This document shows positions 6,847-14,103 of a stretch of 64,000 nt of DNA, piece by piece. The stretch covers positions 3,629,001 to 3,693,000 of the forward strand of contig NZ_LT670818.1 in the NCBI RefSeq assembly GCF_900129505.1, written 5' to 3'. Each line of letters opens with the position of its first letter. The first letter of the stretch is position 1. Made by a program: the position numbers and the translations under genes. Origin of the DNA: Bradyrhizobium erythrophlei (GTDB taxonomy: Bacteria; Pseudomonadota; Alphaproteobacteria; Rhizobiales; Xanthobacteraceae). The notes under the pieces are model-generated. The model did no database searches. It saw only the letters and a program-made list of their open reading frames with translations, and was not told the origin of the DNA.

Positions 6847-9600
6847 TTAAGGATTTGGTGCCACTTTAGCGTCCGCTCTTACCTTTACCGCCCGTAATTT
6901 GATGTAGAGGTCGAACAGCTTTTCGAGCCGCTCCGTATCGTTCTTGAAGCGACGGCCGATATATATGCGCTCGAGTATCTCGTCGTTGCGCTCGTGGGCC
7001 TCGCGCAGGTCGGCAGGCATATTGTCGGGATCGTAAAGATCGGCGAGCGTCGCGGGAAAATGCGCCTCGCGCGCCAACAAAATATCCTCGGCGCAGCGAG
7101 TCAGGTCGATCTTATTCTTTTCAGTCAGAGTTGGAACTGGGAAGGTGTTATAGCAAAGAGCTGAGGAATAGCGCAGACGCATTTCCAACCTACCTGCTAA
7201 GGTGCGAACCCACGACATGTGAACTAGGCTTAGCAAGATGGACAAGTGCCATAATGAAGCATCATAAATCACTTGAGCTGAATCACTGACGATGCAGTTT
7301 TCGGAAAGAACGCCGAAAGGAATGTATAGTCTCCGTTCTGAAGAGACTCGCGGAGCGATGATCAGATGAGAGCTCGCTTGGTGTGTGTAGCGAAACTGAT
7401 GCGGGCGTGAGACAAGACCGCTCGCGACCTGCCCACCGCCCGACCGAAATTGGCGTACTTTTTCGATCCTGTCTCGAATTTCGGGGATTGCGCTTGCCGC
7501 CGAAAGACTTTGATCGTCAATCCACAGGCAATACCGCTGCTCGTTGTTGAGGTATTCGTTTGATCCATACAGCCGCTTGATCAAGTTAGCGGCATCCGGA
7601 TGGTCGCTTAGCAGCTTGGACCGTTCGTTGGCCGAGAGAATTAGATTGCCGCCATCGTAAGGGCTGTTGCCGGTAATAATCGGCATTAACTTGGAAAGTG
7701 GAGCCAAGGACTGAGAAACGACTATTTCATTTCCAGGCACCAAGTATGGGCCAATGCAACCCACCTCCCTCGCAAGTCCATCTTCAAACAGCATCTTCTG
7801 CTTTCGCCCACGCCTTTCAAGCCCAATGATTGAGCAAGCGACCGCTGCATTGTTCGCGGCGTTGTTGGTCCATCGAAAATCCTTATGCGCGAAAGAAATC
7901 TCGATCCCAAGGTTGAAAATTCGAGGCCAGAGTTGATGGACTTGCGCTCCCTGATTTACTGAGTTTGTTGCCACAAAAGCTACTTTGGCTGCCTCACGGG
8001 CTACATACGCGGCGCCCTTTAGCAGCCAGGCCGAGACGTAGTCGAGTTCGCCAATCTTCTCACGCGTCCCGAAGACACTCGTTAGCTCAGCCTTTTGTTC
8101 TGCTGACTGGCCCTTCCCGCCTAAGTACGGGGGATTACCGCAGATATAGGTTTCGCCTTCTTCGCTCTCAAAATCGATCTGCGCCTGATCCAGCGGCGTA
8201 TTAAACAGATCGTCCGAAGTGTGCTTCACGCTCGTCCCTGTCGGCGGACAGATGCTTAGCCAATCTAGCCGCAGCGCGTTGCCGCAGGTGATCCAGCTTT
8301 GCGCATCGAGTGGCAGGAACTCGGCTAGGGCTTCCTTCTGGCCGAGATAGAGCACGTCGCACTGATATTCGGCGATTATGAGCGCCAAGCGCGCAATCTC
8401 GGCTGGAAAGTCGCGCAGCTCGATTCCTCGGAAGCTGGTGAGCGGAATTTCGGTGTGCCTGTCAGTCTCGCCGCGTAACCGGTTGATCTCGGCTTCGATC
8501 GCCCTCATCTCCTTGTATGCGATGACTAAGAAGTTGCCTGATCCGCAGGCTGGATCGAACACCCTGATCTTCGACAGCCGTTTGCGCAGATTTAACAGTG
8601 TGCGAGGATTTTCACGTGCTTCCTCAAGCCGTGCGCGCAGGTCGTCGAGAAAGAGCGGATTGAGTACCCTCAGAATGTTCGGCACGCTGGTGTAGTGCAT
8701 GCCGAGTGCACCGCGCTCTTCGTCTTCTGCGACCGCTTGGATCATCGATCCGAAGATGTCTGGGTTGATCTTCGTCCAGTCGAGATTGCCGATATGGAGC
8801 AGATAGGAGCGCGCAATTCGGCTGAAACGCGGCGCGTCCATATTGCCCGAGAACAAGCCACCGTTCACGTAGGGAAACGTTTCGGCCCATCGAGGTATAT
8901 TGGCACTCGCCCTATCCTCAATCCTCGTGTTCATCGCGCGGAACAGCTCGCCAATTACCTCATGGGTGTTGGACGAGTCCCTCGCGCTCATCCGCTCGGT
9001 GGTGGCCGTGAAAAGGATCGTGCCGTTGAAAATGCCTGTGTCCTCGGCGAAGAAGCAAAAGATCAATCGCGCCATGAAATGGTTCATATCGCGGCGGCGT
9101 TCGGTTGTTCCCCACTCGGGATTGTCCTTCAGAAGCTCGATGTAGAGCCGGTTCAGACGGCTGGTCGCCCTGATGTCGAAAGAGCTCTCGCGGACCTGCT
9201 TGACGGTCGCGATTCCTGCCAGCGGTAGGAAGAAACCAAAGTGGTCCGGGAAGTCCTGATAAGCGCAGGCGACCGTCTCGCCGATCGTCAAATCCTCGGC
9301 CTCAAAGTCCAACCCATCCGTCGCAAGAATAAACCTCGCCTTAGCTTTGGTCGTGGCCGAACTTGCCCTTAGCGCGACAAGGGTCTTCGTTACCTCACCG
9401 GTTGGACAGACGGCGAGATGGATGTTGTTTGTCTGAAGAACGCCGCCCAGGTCAGACTTGTTTGATGCGCCCGAGCGTAGCCGCTTGATTGTCGTCGGCT
9501 TGTTTCCGAAGGCTTCAAGGAAGGCAAACGGGAATTCTTGAGCGTCGAAGGCCTGCTCAGCCAACGCGGAAATCGCTTCTTCAATCTCAACGGCGTTCAA
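6847..9600 (-). CDS. MmeI-like class I SAM-dependent DNA methyltransferase
   Basis: This 917-residue adenine-N6 methyltransferase has an MmeI-type N-terminal region, a helical spacer with FMARLIFCFFAEDTGIF (175-191), motif I DPACGSGN (349-356), motif IV NPPY (489-492), then a target-recognition and C-terminal region. I see no D-EXK nuclease signature in the N-terminal part, unlike MmeI itself, so cutting is probably done by the GIY-YIG protein. The start is a TTG with a purine-rich stretch upstream. No in-frame ATG precedes the conserved region. It is the second gene of the defence-like operon. Confidence 0.88.
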   Translation of the reverse strand: MNAVEIEEAISALAEQAFDAQEFPFAFLEAFGNKPTTIKRLRSGASNKSDLGGVLQTNNIHLAVCPTGEVTKTLVALRASSATTKAKARFILATDGLDFEAEDLTIGETVACAYQDFPDHFGFFLPLAGIATVKQVRESSFDIRATSRLNRLYIELLKDNPEWGTTERRRDMNHFMARLIFCFFAEDTGIFNGTILFTATTERMSARDSSNTHEVIGELFRAMNTRIEDRASANIPRWAETFPYVNGGLFSGNMDAPRFSRIARSYLLHIGNLDWTKINPDIFGSMIQAVAEDEERGALGMHYTSVPNILRVLNPLFLDDLRARLEEARENPRTLLNLRKRLSKIRVFDPACGSGNFLVIAYKEMRAIEAEINRLRGETDRHTEIPLTSFRGIELRDFPAEIARLALIIAEYQCDVLYLGQKEALAEFLPLDAQSWITCGNALRLDWLSICPPTGTSVKHTSDDLFNTPLDQAQIDFESEEGETYICGNPPYLGGKGQSAEQKAELTSVFGTREKIGELDYVSAWLLKGAAYVAREAAKVAFVATNSVNQGAQVHQLWPRIFNLGIEISFAHKDFRWTNNAANNAAVACSIIGLERRGRKQKMLFEDGLAREVGCIGPYLVPGNEIVVSQSLAPLSKLMPIITGNSPYDGGNLILSANERSKLLSDHPDAANLIKRLYGSNEYLNNEQRYCLWIDDQSLSAASAIPEIRDRIEKVRQFRSGGGQVASGLVSRPHQFRYTHQASSHLIIAPRVSSERRLYIPFGVLSENCIVSDSAQVIYDASLWHLSILLSLVHMSWVRTLAGRLEMRLRYSSALCYNTFPVPTLTEKNKIDLTRCAEDILLAREAHFPATLADLYDPDNMPADLREAHERNDEILERIYIGRRFKNDTERLEKLFDLYIKLRAVKVRADAKVAPNP

Positions 9601-9748
9601 CTTCTTGCTCTTCTTTCTTAGGATGTTGCAGCATTTTCTTCGCGTCCCTTAGCAGGCTTTTTGTCCAACTCAGAGTATCTGGAATTTCTGCGCGAATTTG
9701 TCCAGGTTGGATTCGCAAAGCAAAGGACGCTGCGCCCCCCCGGTACCC

Positions 9749-9759
9749 CTACCTATCAC
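9749..9759 (+). repeat. 11-mer CTACCTATCAC, copy 1
   Basis: The exact 11-mer recurs at 11325-11335 and 12288-12298, always in intergenic DNA of the first island and in the same orientation. This copy lies in the 183-base gap between the methyltransferase and the upstream membrane protein gene. It could be an operator or part of a larger decayed repeat. Confidence 0.55.
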
Positions 9760-9783
9760 GAAGGCCTCTATCGTCACAAATGC

Positions 9784-10662
9784 CTAAAAGAGGGTCTGCT
9801 GCTTCGGACCCCTAGAATGCTTATGCACTTTTGTTATGTAGAACGTTTTAGTCTCATAGGCTCCGACAAAATCATTGATTTCTTGCTCTGCAACGAGATC
9901 GACCGTCAGGGTGTCGCCCTGCCCAAACTCATATTCATGGTTTGCCAGCTTCTCAAAGAAACTGTCGTCGCGTATGTCGGCTGAGATTTTTTGACCCCGC
10001 CAGAGGAACTGCCACTTCCGTTTTGATTTTTCCAATACTGCCGTCAAGACGACAACGGGTGCTCGACTGTGGTATTCTTCTCTCTTCTTTGGGAGTGCGG
10101 GTAATTCAACTTCGGGAAGATCGCGAAGAGTGGCGAATTGATTTTTTTCAATGGGCATGACCGGTTGGTTAGGTGCAATCGGCCGACGAAAATCAACAGC
10201 GGTCACGTTGGAGTCACTTTCGACAATGCTGAAGAACTTACGAACCGTGCGCCGGACGGCTGCATCATGGTCCACTCGTTCGACGGTCTTAGCCGCGTCC
10301 TTCGGCAAAATGATCTTTTCACTTCCGTATTCAACAACGTAAGAATTCTCATCAACGACAATTGTCACCGTATCAGACATGAGTTTTGTGACGACGACGG
10401 CAATCAAAATTGGAAGGATCAACAGCGTAACTGGAGCATGTAGTAGTGTTTGAGTATCCTTTTGGAAGATCCGAATTATCGTTCTGATGCTACCTTGGTC
10501 AGAACTTATAAATTCGACTTCAATCTCTCGCCCGGGATTTGCGGAGGCATTGATGGCGCGATAAAGCTCGTCGAACGCCAGCAACGCATTCGCGAATGTT
10601 TGTGCATCGATTCCCGGACCCGCTATCTTGAAATACAGAAGGATCTCTTCGTCAGGGGACAT
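9784..10662 (-). CDS. Hypothetical protein with one central membrane segment
   Basis: This 292-residue protein starts at ATG 10662 (MSPDEEILLYFKIAG) with AAGGG about 12 bases upstream. An N-terminal soluble part of about 95 residues is followed by one hydrophobic stretch near 103-121 (LLILPILIAVVVTKLM) and a long charged C-terminal part. I do not recognise the family. It is the promoter-proximal gene on the minus strand ahead of the methyltransferase, so it may belong to the defence operon as a membrane-anchored accessory or sensor. The 183-base gap makes that uncertain. Confidence 0.6.
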   Translation of the reverse strand: MSPDEEILLYFKIAGPGIDAQTFANALLAFDELYRAINASANPGREIEVEFISSDQGSIRTIIRIFQKDTQTLLHAPVTLLILPILIAVVVTKLMSDTVTIVVDENSYVVEYGSEKIILPKDAAKTVERVDHDAAVRRTVRKFFSIVESDSNVTAVDFRRPIAPNQPVMPIEKNQFATLRDLPEVELPALPKKREEYHSRAPVVVLTAVLEKSKRKWQFLWRGQKISADIRDDSFFEKLANHEYEFGQGDTLTVDLVAEQEINDFVGAYETKTFYITKVHKHSRGPKQQTLF

Positions 10663-10862
10663 TGTGTGGGACACCCTTAAATCGACGACCAAGCGGCAAA
10701 CCGCGACACCAAACTATGACATGCGCGCCTTGGTCGAGGGAACCAGGAATTTCAACCGGATCACAAGCTGCGCTCTCAGGGCTGGAGTTGAGTTTGCGGT
10801 GCGACAAAGAGCGCGGCCACGGCAACGGCTCTTTTCAAGGCCTCTGACCAGGGTCGATTCCT

Positions 10863-10945
10863 GGACTCTGGAGAACCGCTGAGAGGCCTCCTGGTAGGCA
10901 GGGAAAGAGGGACGACGGCCACGACAAAACGAATCTAGGACTCGC
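10863..10945 (+). repeat. Imperfect non-coding repeat A
   Basis: This block is similar to 11371-11440. The shared elements in order are GACTCT, CCGCTGAG, GGCCACRA and AACGAATC. Spacing is conserved and identity by eye is around 70 percent. Confidence 0.45.
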
Positions 10946-11324
10946 TTTGAATCATGAGGTCCGGTGTGATGTGCAGGAGCTACTCGTAGGCATCAGGTGC
11001 TCTGAAGGAGAGTCCTACCTATGCCGGGGCGCTTTGGCATTCCAAGACTAAGGTATGAGGAGATTTCTGACAAGTGTGTACCCTCTATCGAGTTACCCAA
11101 CCACTTCTTCCCAGGGGGCGAATCCACGACACACACTCTCTCTCGGTCATCTAGAGACAATGGGGTGAAAGATAATTTCTGTGAGAAAATGGGACGGTCA
11201 GATTCACCAAGAGAAGGCAAGGTCACCCCCCTCCTCCCCCCTTCAAGCACAGGTGGCCTGACCCTCCGACAAGCAAGCGGGGGGAGTAAGGTGGGAGTAC
11301 GCCTAGGGCGTACGGCGAGTCTCA

Positions 11325-11440
11325 CTACCTATCACAGCTCTAGCTGAAGACCCGTTGCTAGACTCTCGAAAGCCGCTGAGGGGGCTTGCGGGCAGATAGG
11401 GGAAGGGTAGCGGCCACAAGATAAACGAATCCACGAGTCT
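11325..11440 (+). repeat. Imperfect non-coding repeat B with 11-mer
   Basis: The block begins with CTACCTATCACA. It shares about 45 bases with repeat C (12288-12331), including CTACCTATCACA, GAAG, TTGCT and ACTCTCG, and its second half matches repeat A. It therefore bridges the two, which suggests one ancestral unit. Confidence 0.5.
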
Positions 11441-11480
11441 CCCTGAGTCTTAGAGGGCTATCCACGTCCTGAGCTGGCAA

Positions 11481-11690
11481 TCATCCTTCCAGCAACTTCG
11501 GCGGAGGTACGCCTAGCGCCTTGGCTATTCTAACGAGAACCATCAGGCTTGGGTTGCGACGACCACGCTCTATCCCGCCGACATAGGTAAGATCGATCTC
11601 TGCCTCAAATGCCAATTCTTCCTGCGTCATGCCCTTCTGAAGTCGAAGGCGACGAACGTTCTTGCCGACGAGGACGCACCAATTCTGCAT
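11481..11690 (-). CDS. XRE-family DNA-binding regulator
   Basis: The 69-residue protein is essentially one HTH_3 domain: VRRLRLQKGMTQEELAFEAEID, then LTYVGGIERGRRNPSLMVLVRIAKALGV. Such small Cro/CI-like proteins repress mobile-element genes. The start at ATG 11690 lies about 97 bases from the divergent small membrane gene at 11788, so the two share a promoter region. The nearby 11-mer and blocks B and C are candidate binding sites. Ribosome-site support is weak. Confidence 0.85.
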   Translation of the reverse strand: MQNWCVLVGKNVRRLRLQKGMTQEELAFEAEIDLTYVGGIERGRRNPSLMVLVRIAKALGVPPPKLLEG

Positions 11691-11787
11691 TGCAGGATCG
11701 GGCCTTGTCGGGCATATAGTCTCTAGGGATTATAGTCATTATTTGAGATTTATGTTTTGCCTCGCTCGAACGAAGGAGGAGAAGAAG

Positions 11788-11922
11788 ATGATCTCCACTA
11801 TCGGCGTTGCTTCTCTCTTCCTTGCAGCCATCTCTCATTTTCAAGAGTGGAAAGCCGCTAGCTGGTTCTTTGGAGGAGCCGGTGCTCTCGTCATGCTGCT
11901 CGAACTGATGGGTCGGAATTAA
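11788..11922 (+). CDS. Small membrane protein (44 aa)
   Basis: A strong AAGGAGG (11773-11779) precedes ATG 11788. The 44-residue product is mostly hydrophobic: STIGVASLFLAAISH, then a short WKAASWFFGGAGALVMLLELM segment, suggesting a hairpin or two short membrane helices. Its TAA shares bases with the next ATG (TAATG), so the two tiny genes are translationally coupled. The function is unknown. Toxin or phage-type membrane peptides would fit its size. Confidence 0.6.
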   Translation: MISTIGVASLFLAAISHFQEWKAASWFFGGAGALVMLLELMGRN

Positions 11923-12074
11923 TGAACAACCTCTCCCTGCGCTATGTCTGGATTATCCTGACAGTTTCAGTCCTTCTCTTCACCGCATGGATGTTCCGGT
12001 ACGATGTACAGACCAGTACGTACCGTCCCTGCATCCTTCATGATCGGTGGACTAATACCGTCCAGGATTGCTGA
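11922..12074 (+). CDS. Small membrane protein (50 aa), coupled to upstream gene
   Basis: The product begins MNNLSLRYVWIILTVSVL and has one hydrophobic helix (about residues 9-24) followed by a polar tail ending TVQDC with two cysteines. The start overlaps the preceding stop in a TAATG junction. The short frame is supported by that coupling and by the clean N-in, one-helix profile. I do not recognise it. Confidence 0.5.
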   Translation: MNNLSLRYVWIILTVSVLLFTAWMFRYDVQTSTYRPCILHDRWTNTVQDC

Positions 12075-12466
12075 TAACTAAGGCCGGTGATCGAAACTCT
12101 GTTCTCCGAGTCAGCCACAATGATTGACGCAGGCCGGCTCCCTTACAAACCTTCCCACACTTCGGCGTCATGCTCGTGGTCGCCATGCCAGGGGTATCCC
12201 TCATCGGATGCCCGACAAATTTGAAAGCGGAATTCATAGCCACCAATGGTCGGCACTGAGGGTGCCTCAGAAAGAATCCTGCTCCAACTACCTATCACAA
12301 TTCTAACGGAAGCCATTTGCTGAACTCTCGCCCTGCCAAGCCGAGAAAAGGGGCCTCCCTGAATCAACCCCGCTCAATCGGACGGCATGTTGCCAGATAG
12401 CGGACCGGTACTGGACGCGCTAAGATTCAGGGGATCATTCCAAAGAAGTGCACAAATGTTGATCAC
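12075..12466. other. 392-base gene-free stretch
   Basis: No convincing gene is visible. It contains repeat C (12288-12345, with the third CTACCTATCAC copy at 12288-12298) and the upstream region of the metallopeptidase-like gene. Confidence 0.5.
12288..12345 (+). repeat. Imperfect non-coding repeat C with 11-mer
   Basis: This block starts CTACCTATCACA and ends around AACTCTCG plus flanks. It aligns with 11325-11375 with a one- or two-base gap. It lies about 120 bases before the metallopeptidase-partner pair. Confidence 0.5.
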
Positions 12467-13048
12467 ATGAGCTTCTTAAACTGGCCTGCGGAGGAGGTGC
12501 TTCCCAGCCGACGCGCTCAGCAACAGCGGCGCCGCGTGGTGTTAGACTTGCTCAAAAAGTTTGGTATCGCATTTCCTGAGATCACCTACGAACTCTTTTG
12601 GGAGTCTCCAACGATCAATGCCCAAGCTTGGCGGCTAGGATCGGATCGGTATGTTCGAGTATACGGCGGTTTGGTGAGATATCGCGCGATCAGCAAATGC
12701 GGATTGGCCCTAATGCTAGCGCATGAGACGGGACATCATTTAGGTGGTCTGCCGCGTGACCCTCACATGACTTGGATGACTTGGCAGGGCCAGGCTGATT
12801 ATTGGGCTGCGCAAACGGCGATGCCGCTCGTCTTCGGTTCGAGAGCCAAGGAGATAACTCTGCGGGCAGCGAGAGAGCTTTTCATTCTGCAGCGAGACCT
12901 TAGCCGCATGATGGGTGGGGACGAACCTGACCTATCCGCCGCTTGTCGCGATCGCATTTTCCGCGCTGGAGTTTACAACCGTGAAATGCCATGCTGCGCA
13001 AAGCAGGAATTTCGAAAATGCTTTGGTTGCGACTTTCCAACCGCTTGA
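12467..13048 (+). CDS. Metallopeptidase-like protein (HExGHH), module copy 1
   Basis: This 193-residue protein carries LAHETGHHLGG (zinc-binding HExxH) and then QADYWA. It aligns over about 100 residues with the protein at 18281-18853: FPxxTYEL, INAQAxRL, YGGL, HExGHHL and ADYWA occur in the same order and spacing. In M48-type gluzincins the third zinc ligand is the glutamate of an ExxAD motif. Here that position reads QGQAD, whereas copy 2 has ECAAD. The next gene (13085) is a partner found in the same order in copy 2. No signal peptide is present, so it is probably cytosolic. The substrate is unknown. Confidence 0.7.
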   Translation: MSFLNWPAEEVLPSRRAQQQRRRVVLDLLKKFGIAFPEITYELFWESPTINAQAWRLGSDRYVRVYGGLVRYRAISKCGLALMLAHETGHHLGGLPRDPHMTWMTWQGQADYWAAQTAMPLVFGSRAKEITLRAARELFILQRDLSRMMGGDEPDLSAACRDRIFRAGVYNREMPCCAKQEFRKCFGCDFPTA

Positions 13049-13084
13049 TTTGCAAAAAAAAACTATCAATCAATGGAGGTTAGT

Positions 13085-13705
13085 ATGGGGAGTTTGGTCC
13101 TGACGAAAGGTACTCGACATTTGATTAAACACTTCCAAAAGGAGTTTAGCCCGCCTCGTTTAGCCGATCTCAGAAACGATAATATTCTCGGAACCGCAAC
13201 CGCAATTAAAACAGCGTTTGCTGACCCAAACAATGATCTTTTGGCGCTGACTCTCAACGTCAAACACAAACACTCGCCGAGAGGTGACAACAAGTGTTTG
13301 CTTCCAGACGACAGCTCCGGTGGGCAACCTCATCTGGAGGCAAGGTGGATCTATTTTTTGTCTAACAACTCGAACGTGCTCACCCCAAACAATCATCAGA
13401 TCATTAGGGGGCTCATTTCGACGGTCCTAAATGATACTTCCTATGGCTATATCGATTTCGATTGTATCGAAGGTCCTACTCAGACAGTGCTTCCTTCAGA
13501 TGAGTTCGACAACTCGGGCGCAAATCCGGTTAAGTATTTGCGGATTGTGTTGGTAACTCCTCCGATGAGTAAACTCTCCGGGACGAATTTAGAGTTGGAC
13601 CCCCAGGGCGGTTATACTTTCAATCTTGTCCCTATCGACGGTAACGATGGTGCGGCGGCACAGGGCCAAAATCCCGATGCTGCGCCTAAGCCGGCCCAAG
13701 ACTGA
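13085..13705 (+). CDS. Hypothetical partner of metallopeptidase-like protein, module copy 1
   Basis: This 206-residue protein starts at ATG 13085, preceded by GGAGGT seven bases upstream (the ATG at 13073 overlaps that site). It follows the metallopeptidase gene by 36 bases. I do not recognise the family. Like its counterpart at 17569-18261 it begins MGS, has a central helix containing an IR..L....L pattern after a proline, then beta-rich segments ending in a hydrophobic IVLV strand, and a flexible tail rich in D, A, P and Q. Homology with the counterpart is suggestive rather than proven. Confidence 0.6.
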   Translation: MGSLVLTKGTRHLIKHFQKEFSPPRLADLRNDNILGTATAIKTAFADPNNDLLALTLNVKHKHSPRGDNKCLLPDDSSGGQPHLEARWIYFLSNNSNVLTPNNHQIIRGLISTVLNDTSYGYIDFDCIEGPTQTVLPSDEFDNSGANPVKYLRIVLVTPPMSKLSGTNLELDPQGGYTFNLVPIDGNDGAAAQGQNPDAAPKPAQD

Positions 13706-13734
13706 CACTGTGGGGCACAATTTGGTTTACCTAA

Positions 13735-13766
13735 CTGGGCCCAATCTGGTCCCACTTGGCTCCAAT
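13735..13766 (+). promoter_or_regulatory. Putative integrase arm-type sites, right end
   Basis: Three consecutive units CTGGGCCCAAT, CTGGTCCCACT and TGGCTCCAAT match the left-end units at 215-236. GGTCCCACTT also occurs at a comparable distance from the third att-like copy (near 19000). The position just inside the right core fits integrase arm binding. Confidence 0.5.
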
Positions 13767-13808
13767 TTTCGGTCTATTGCGTAGCTCACGACAAAATCGT
13801 AAGCTGCG

Positions 13809-13844
13809 TAAGCAGCTGATCTTCTACGATTTTTCGGTCGAGCC
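13809..13844 (+). repeat. Conserved island right-end sequence, copy 1
   Basis: This 36-base segment (TAAGCAGCTGATCTTCTA..., ending GGTCGAGCC) differs at one base from 19066-19101. Both copies lie just before a tRNA-Val 3' copy, which marks them as homologous right ends of two related elements. Confidence 0.85.
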
Positions 13845-13857
13845 GTAGGCGAGACAA

Positions 13858-13933
13858 GGGAGAGCACCTCGTTGACATCGAGGGGGTCACAGGTTCGATC
13901 CCTGTCGCGCCCACCATCTCCAGGCAGTTGATG
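13858..13933 (+). repeat. attR core, 76-bp direct repeat with 87-162
   Basis: It is identical to the attL core and contains the tRNA-Val 3' part from the D-arm to CCA plus 17 bases. The 5' part of the tRNA is missing, so this is not a functional tRNA gene. Sequence after it (13934-14000) resembles the island left end (163-213), for example ATCGAGAACT, suggesting that a second related island begins here. Confidence 0.92.
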
Positions 13934-14103
13934 CCACTTGGATTTCCTGACCTTCCGAGACCTCATCGCAAGATCGAGAACTACTGCCGGCGGGGGAGAC
14001 AACTCACCGATCGGCGATGTTGATCGCACTACGTTTGATGCCTTGGCCAAGCCTTCCAACAGATTGCCTTCCAACAGATTGCCATCCAACAGATTGCCCG
14101 CGG

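Larger units (their letters stand above)
10663..11480. other. 818-base gene-free stretch with imperfect repeats
   Basis: No reading frame here looks like a gene: the longest has biased low-complexity translation and no ribosome site. The stretch holds two related blocks (10863-10945 and 11371-11440) and a cytosine run near 11226-11240. It probably contains the promoter of the minus-strand defence operon and regulatory or replication sequence. Confidence 0.5.

Noticed and set aside
11021..11347. 108-codon plus-strand frame in the island
   Set aside because: It has no ribosome site or domain, and lies in DNA containing non-coding repeats.
12467..13048. ImmA/IrrE-type protease paired with the XRE regulator
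   Set aside because: The HExGHHL...ADYWA layout differs from the ImmA pattern, the XRE gene is about 800 bases away on the other strand, and a homologous pair exists without an XRE gene at 17569-18853.
13858..13933. Second tRNA-Val gene
   Set aside because: Only the 3' part is present. The acceptor 5' strand is missing, so it is an att duplication.
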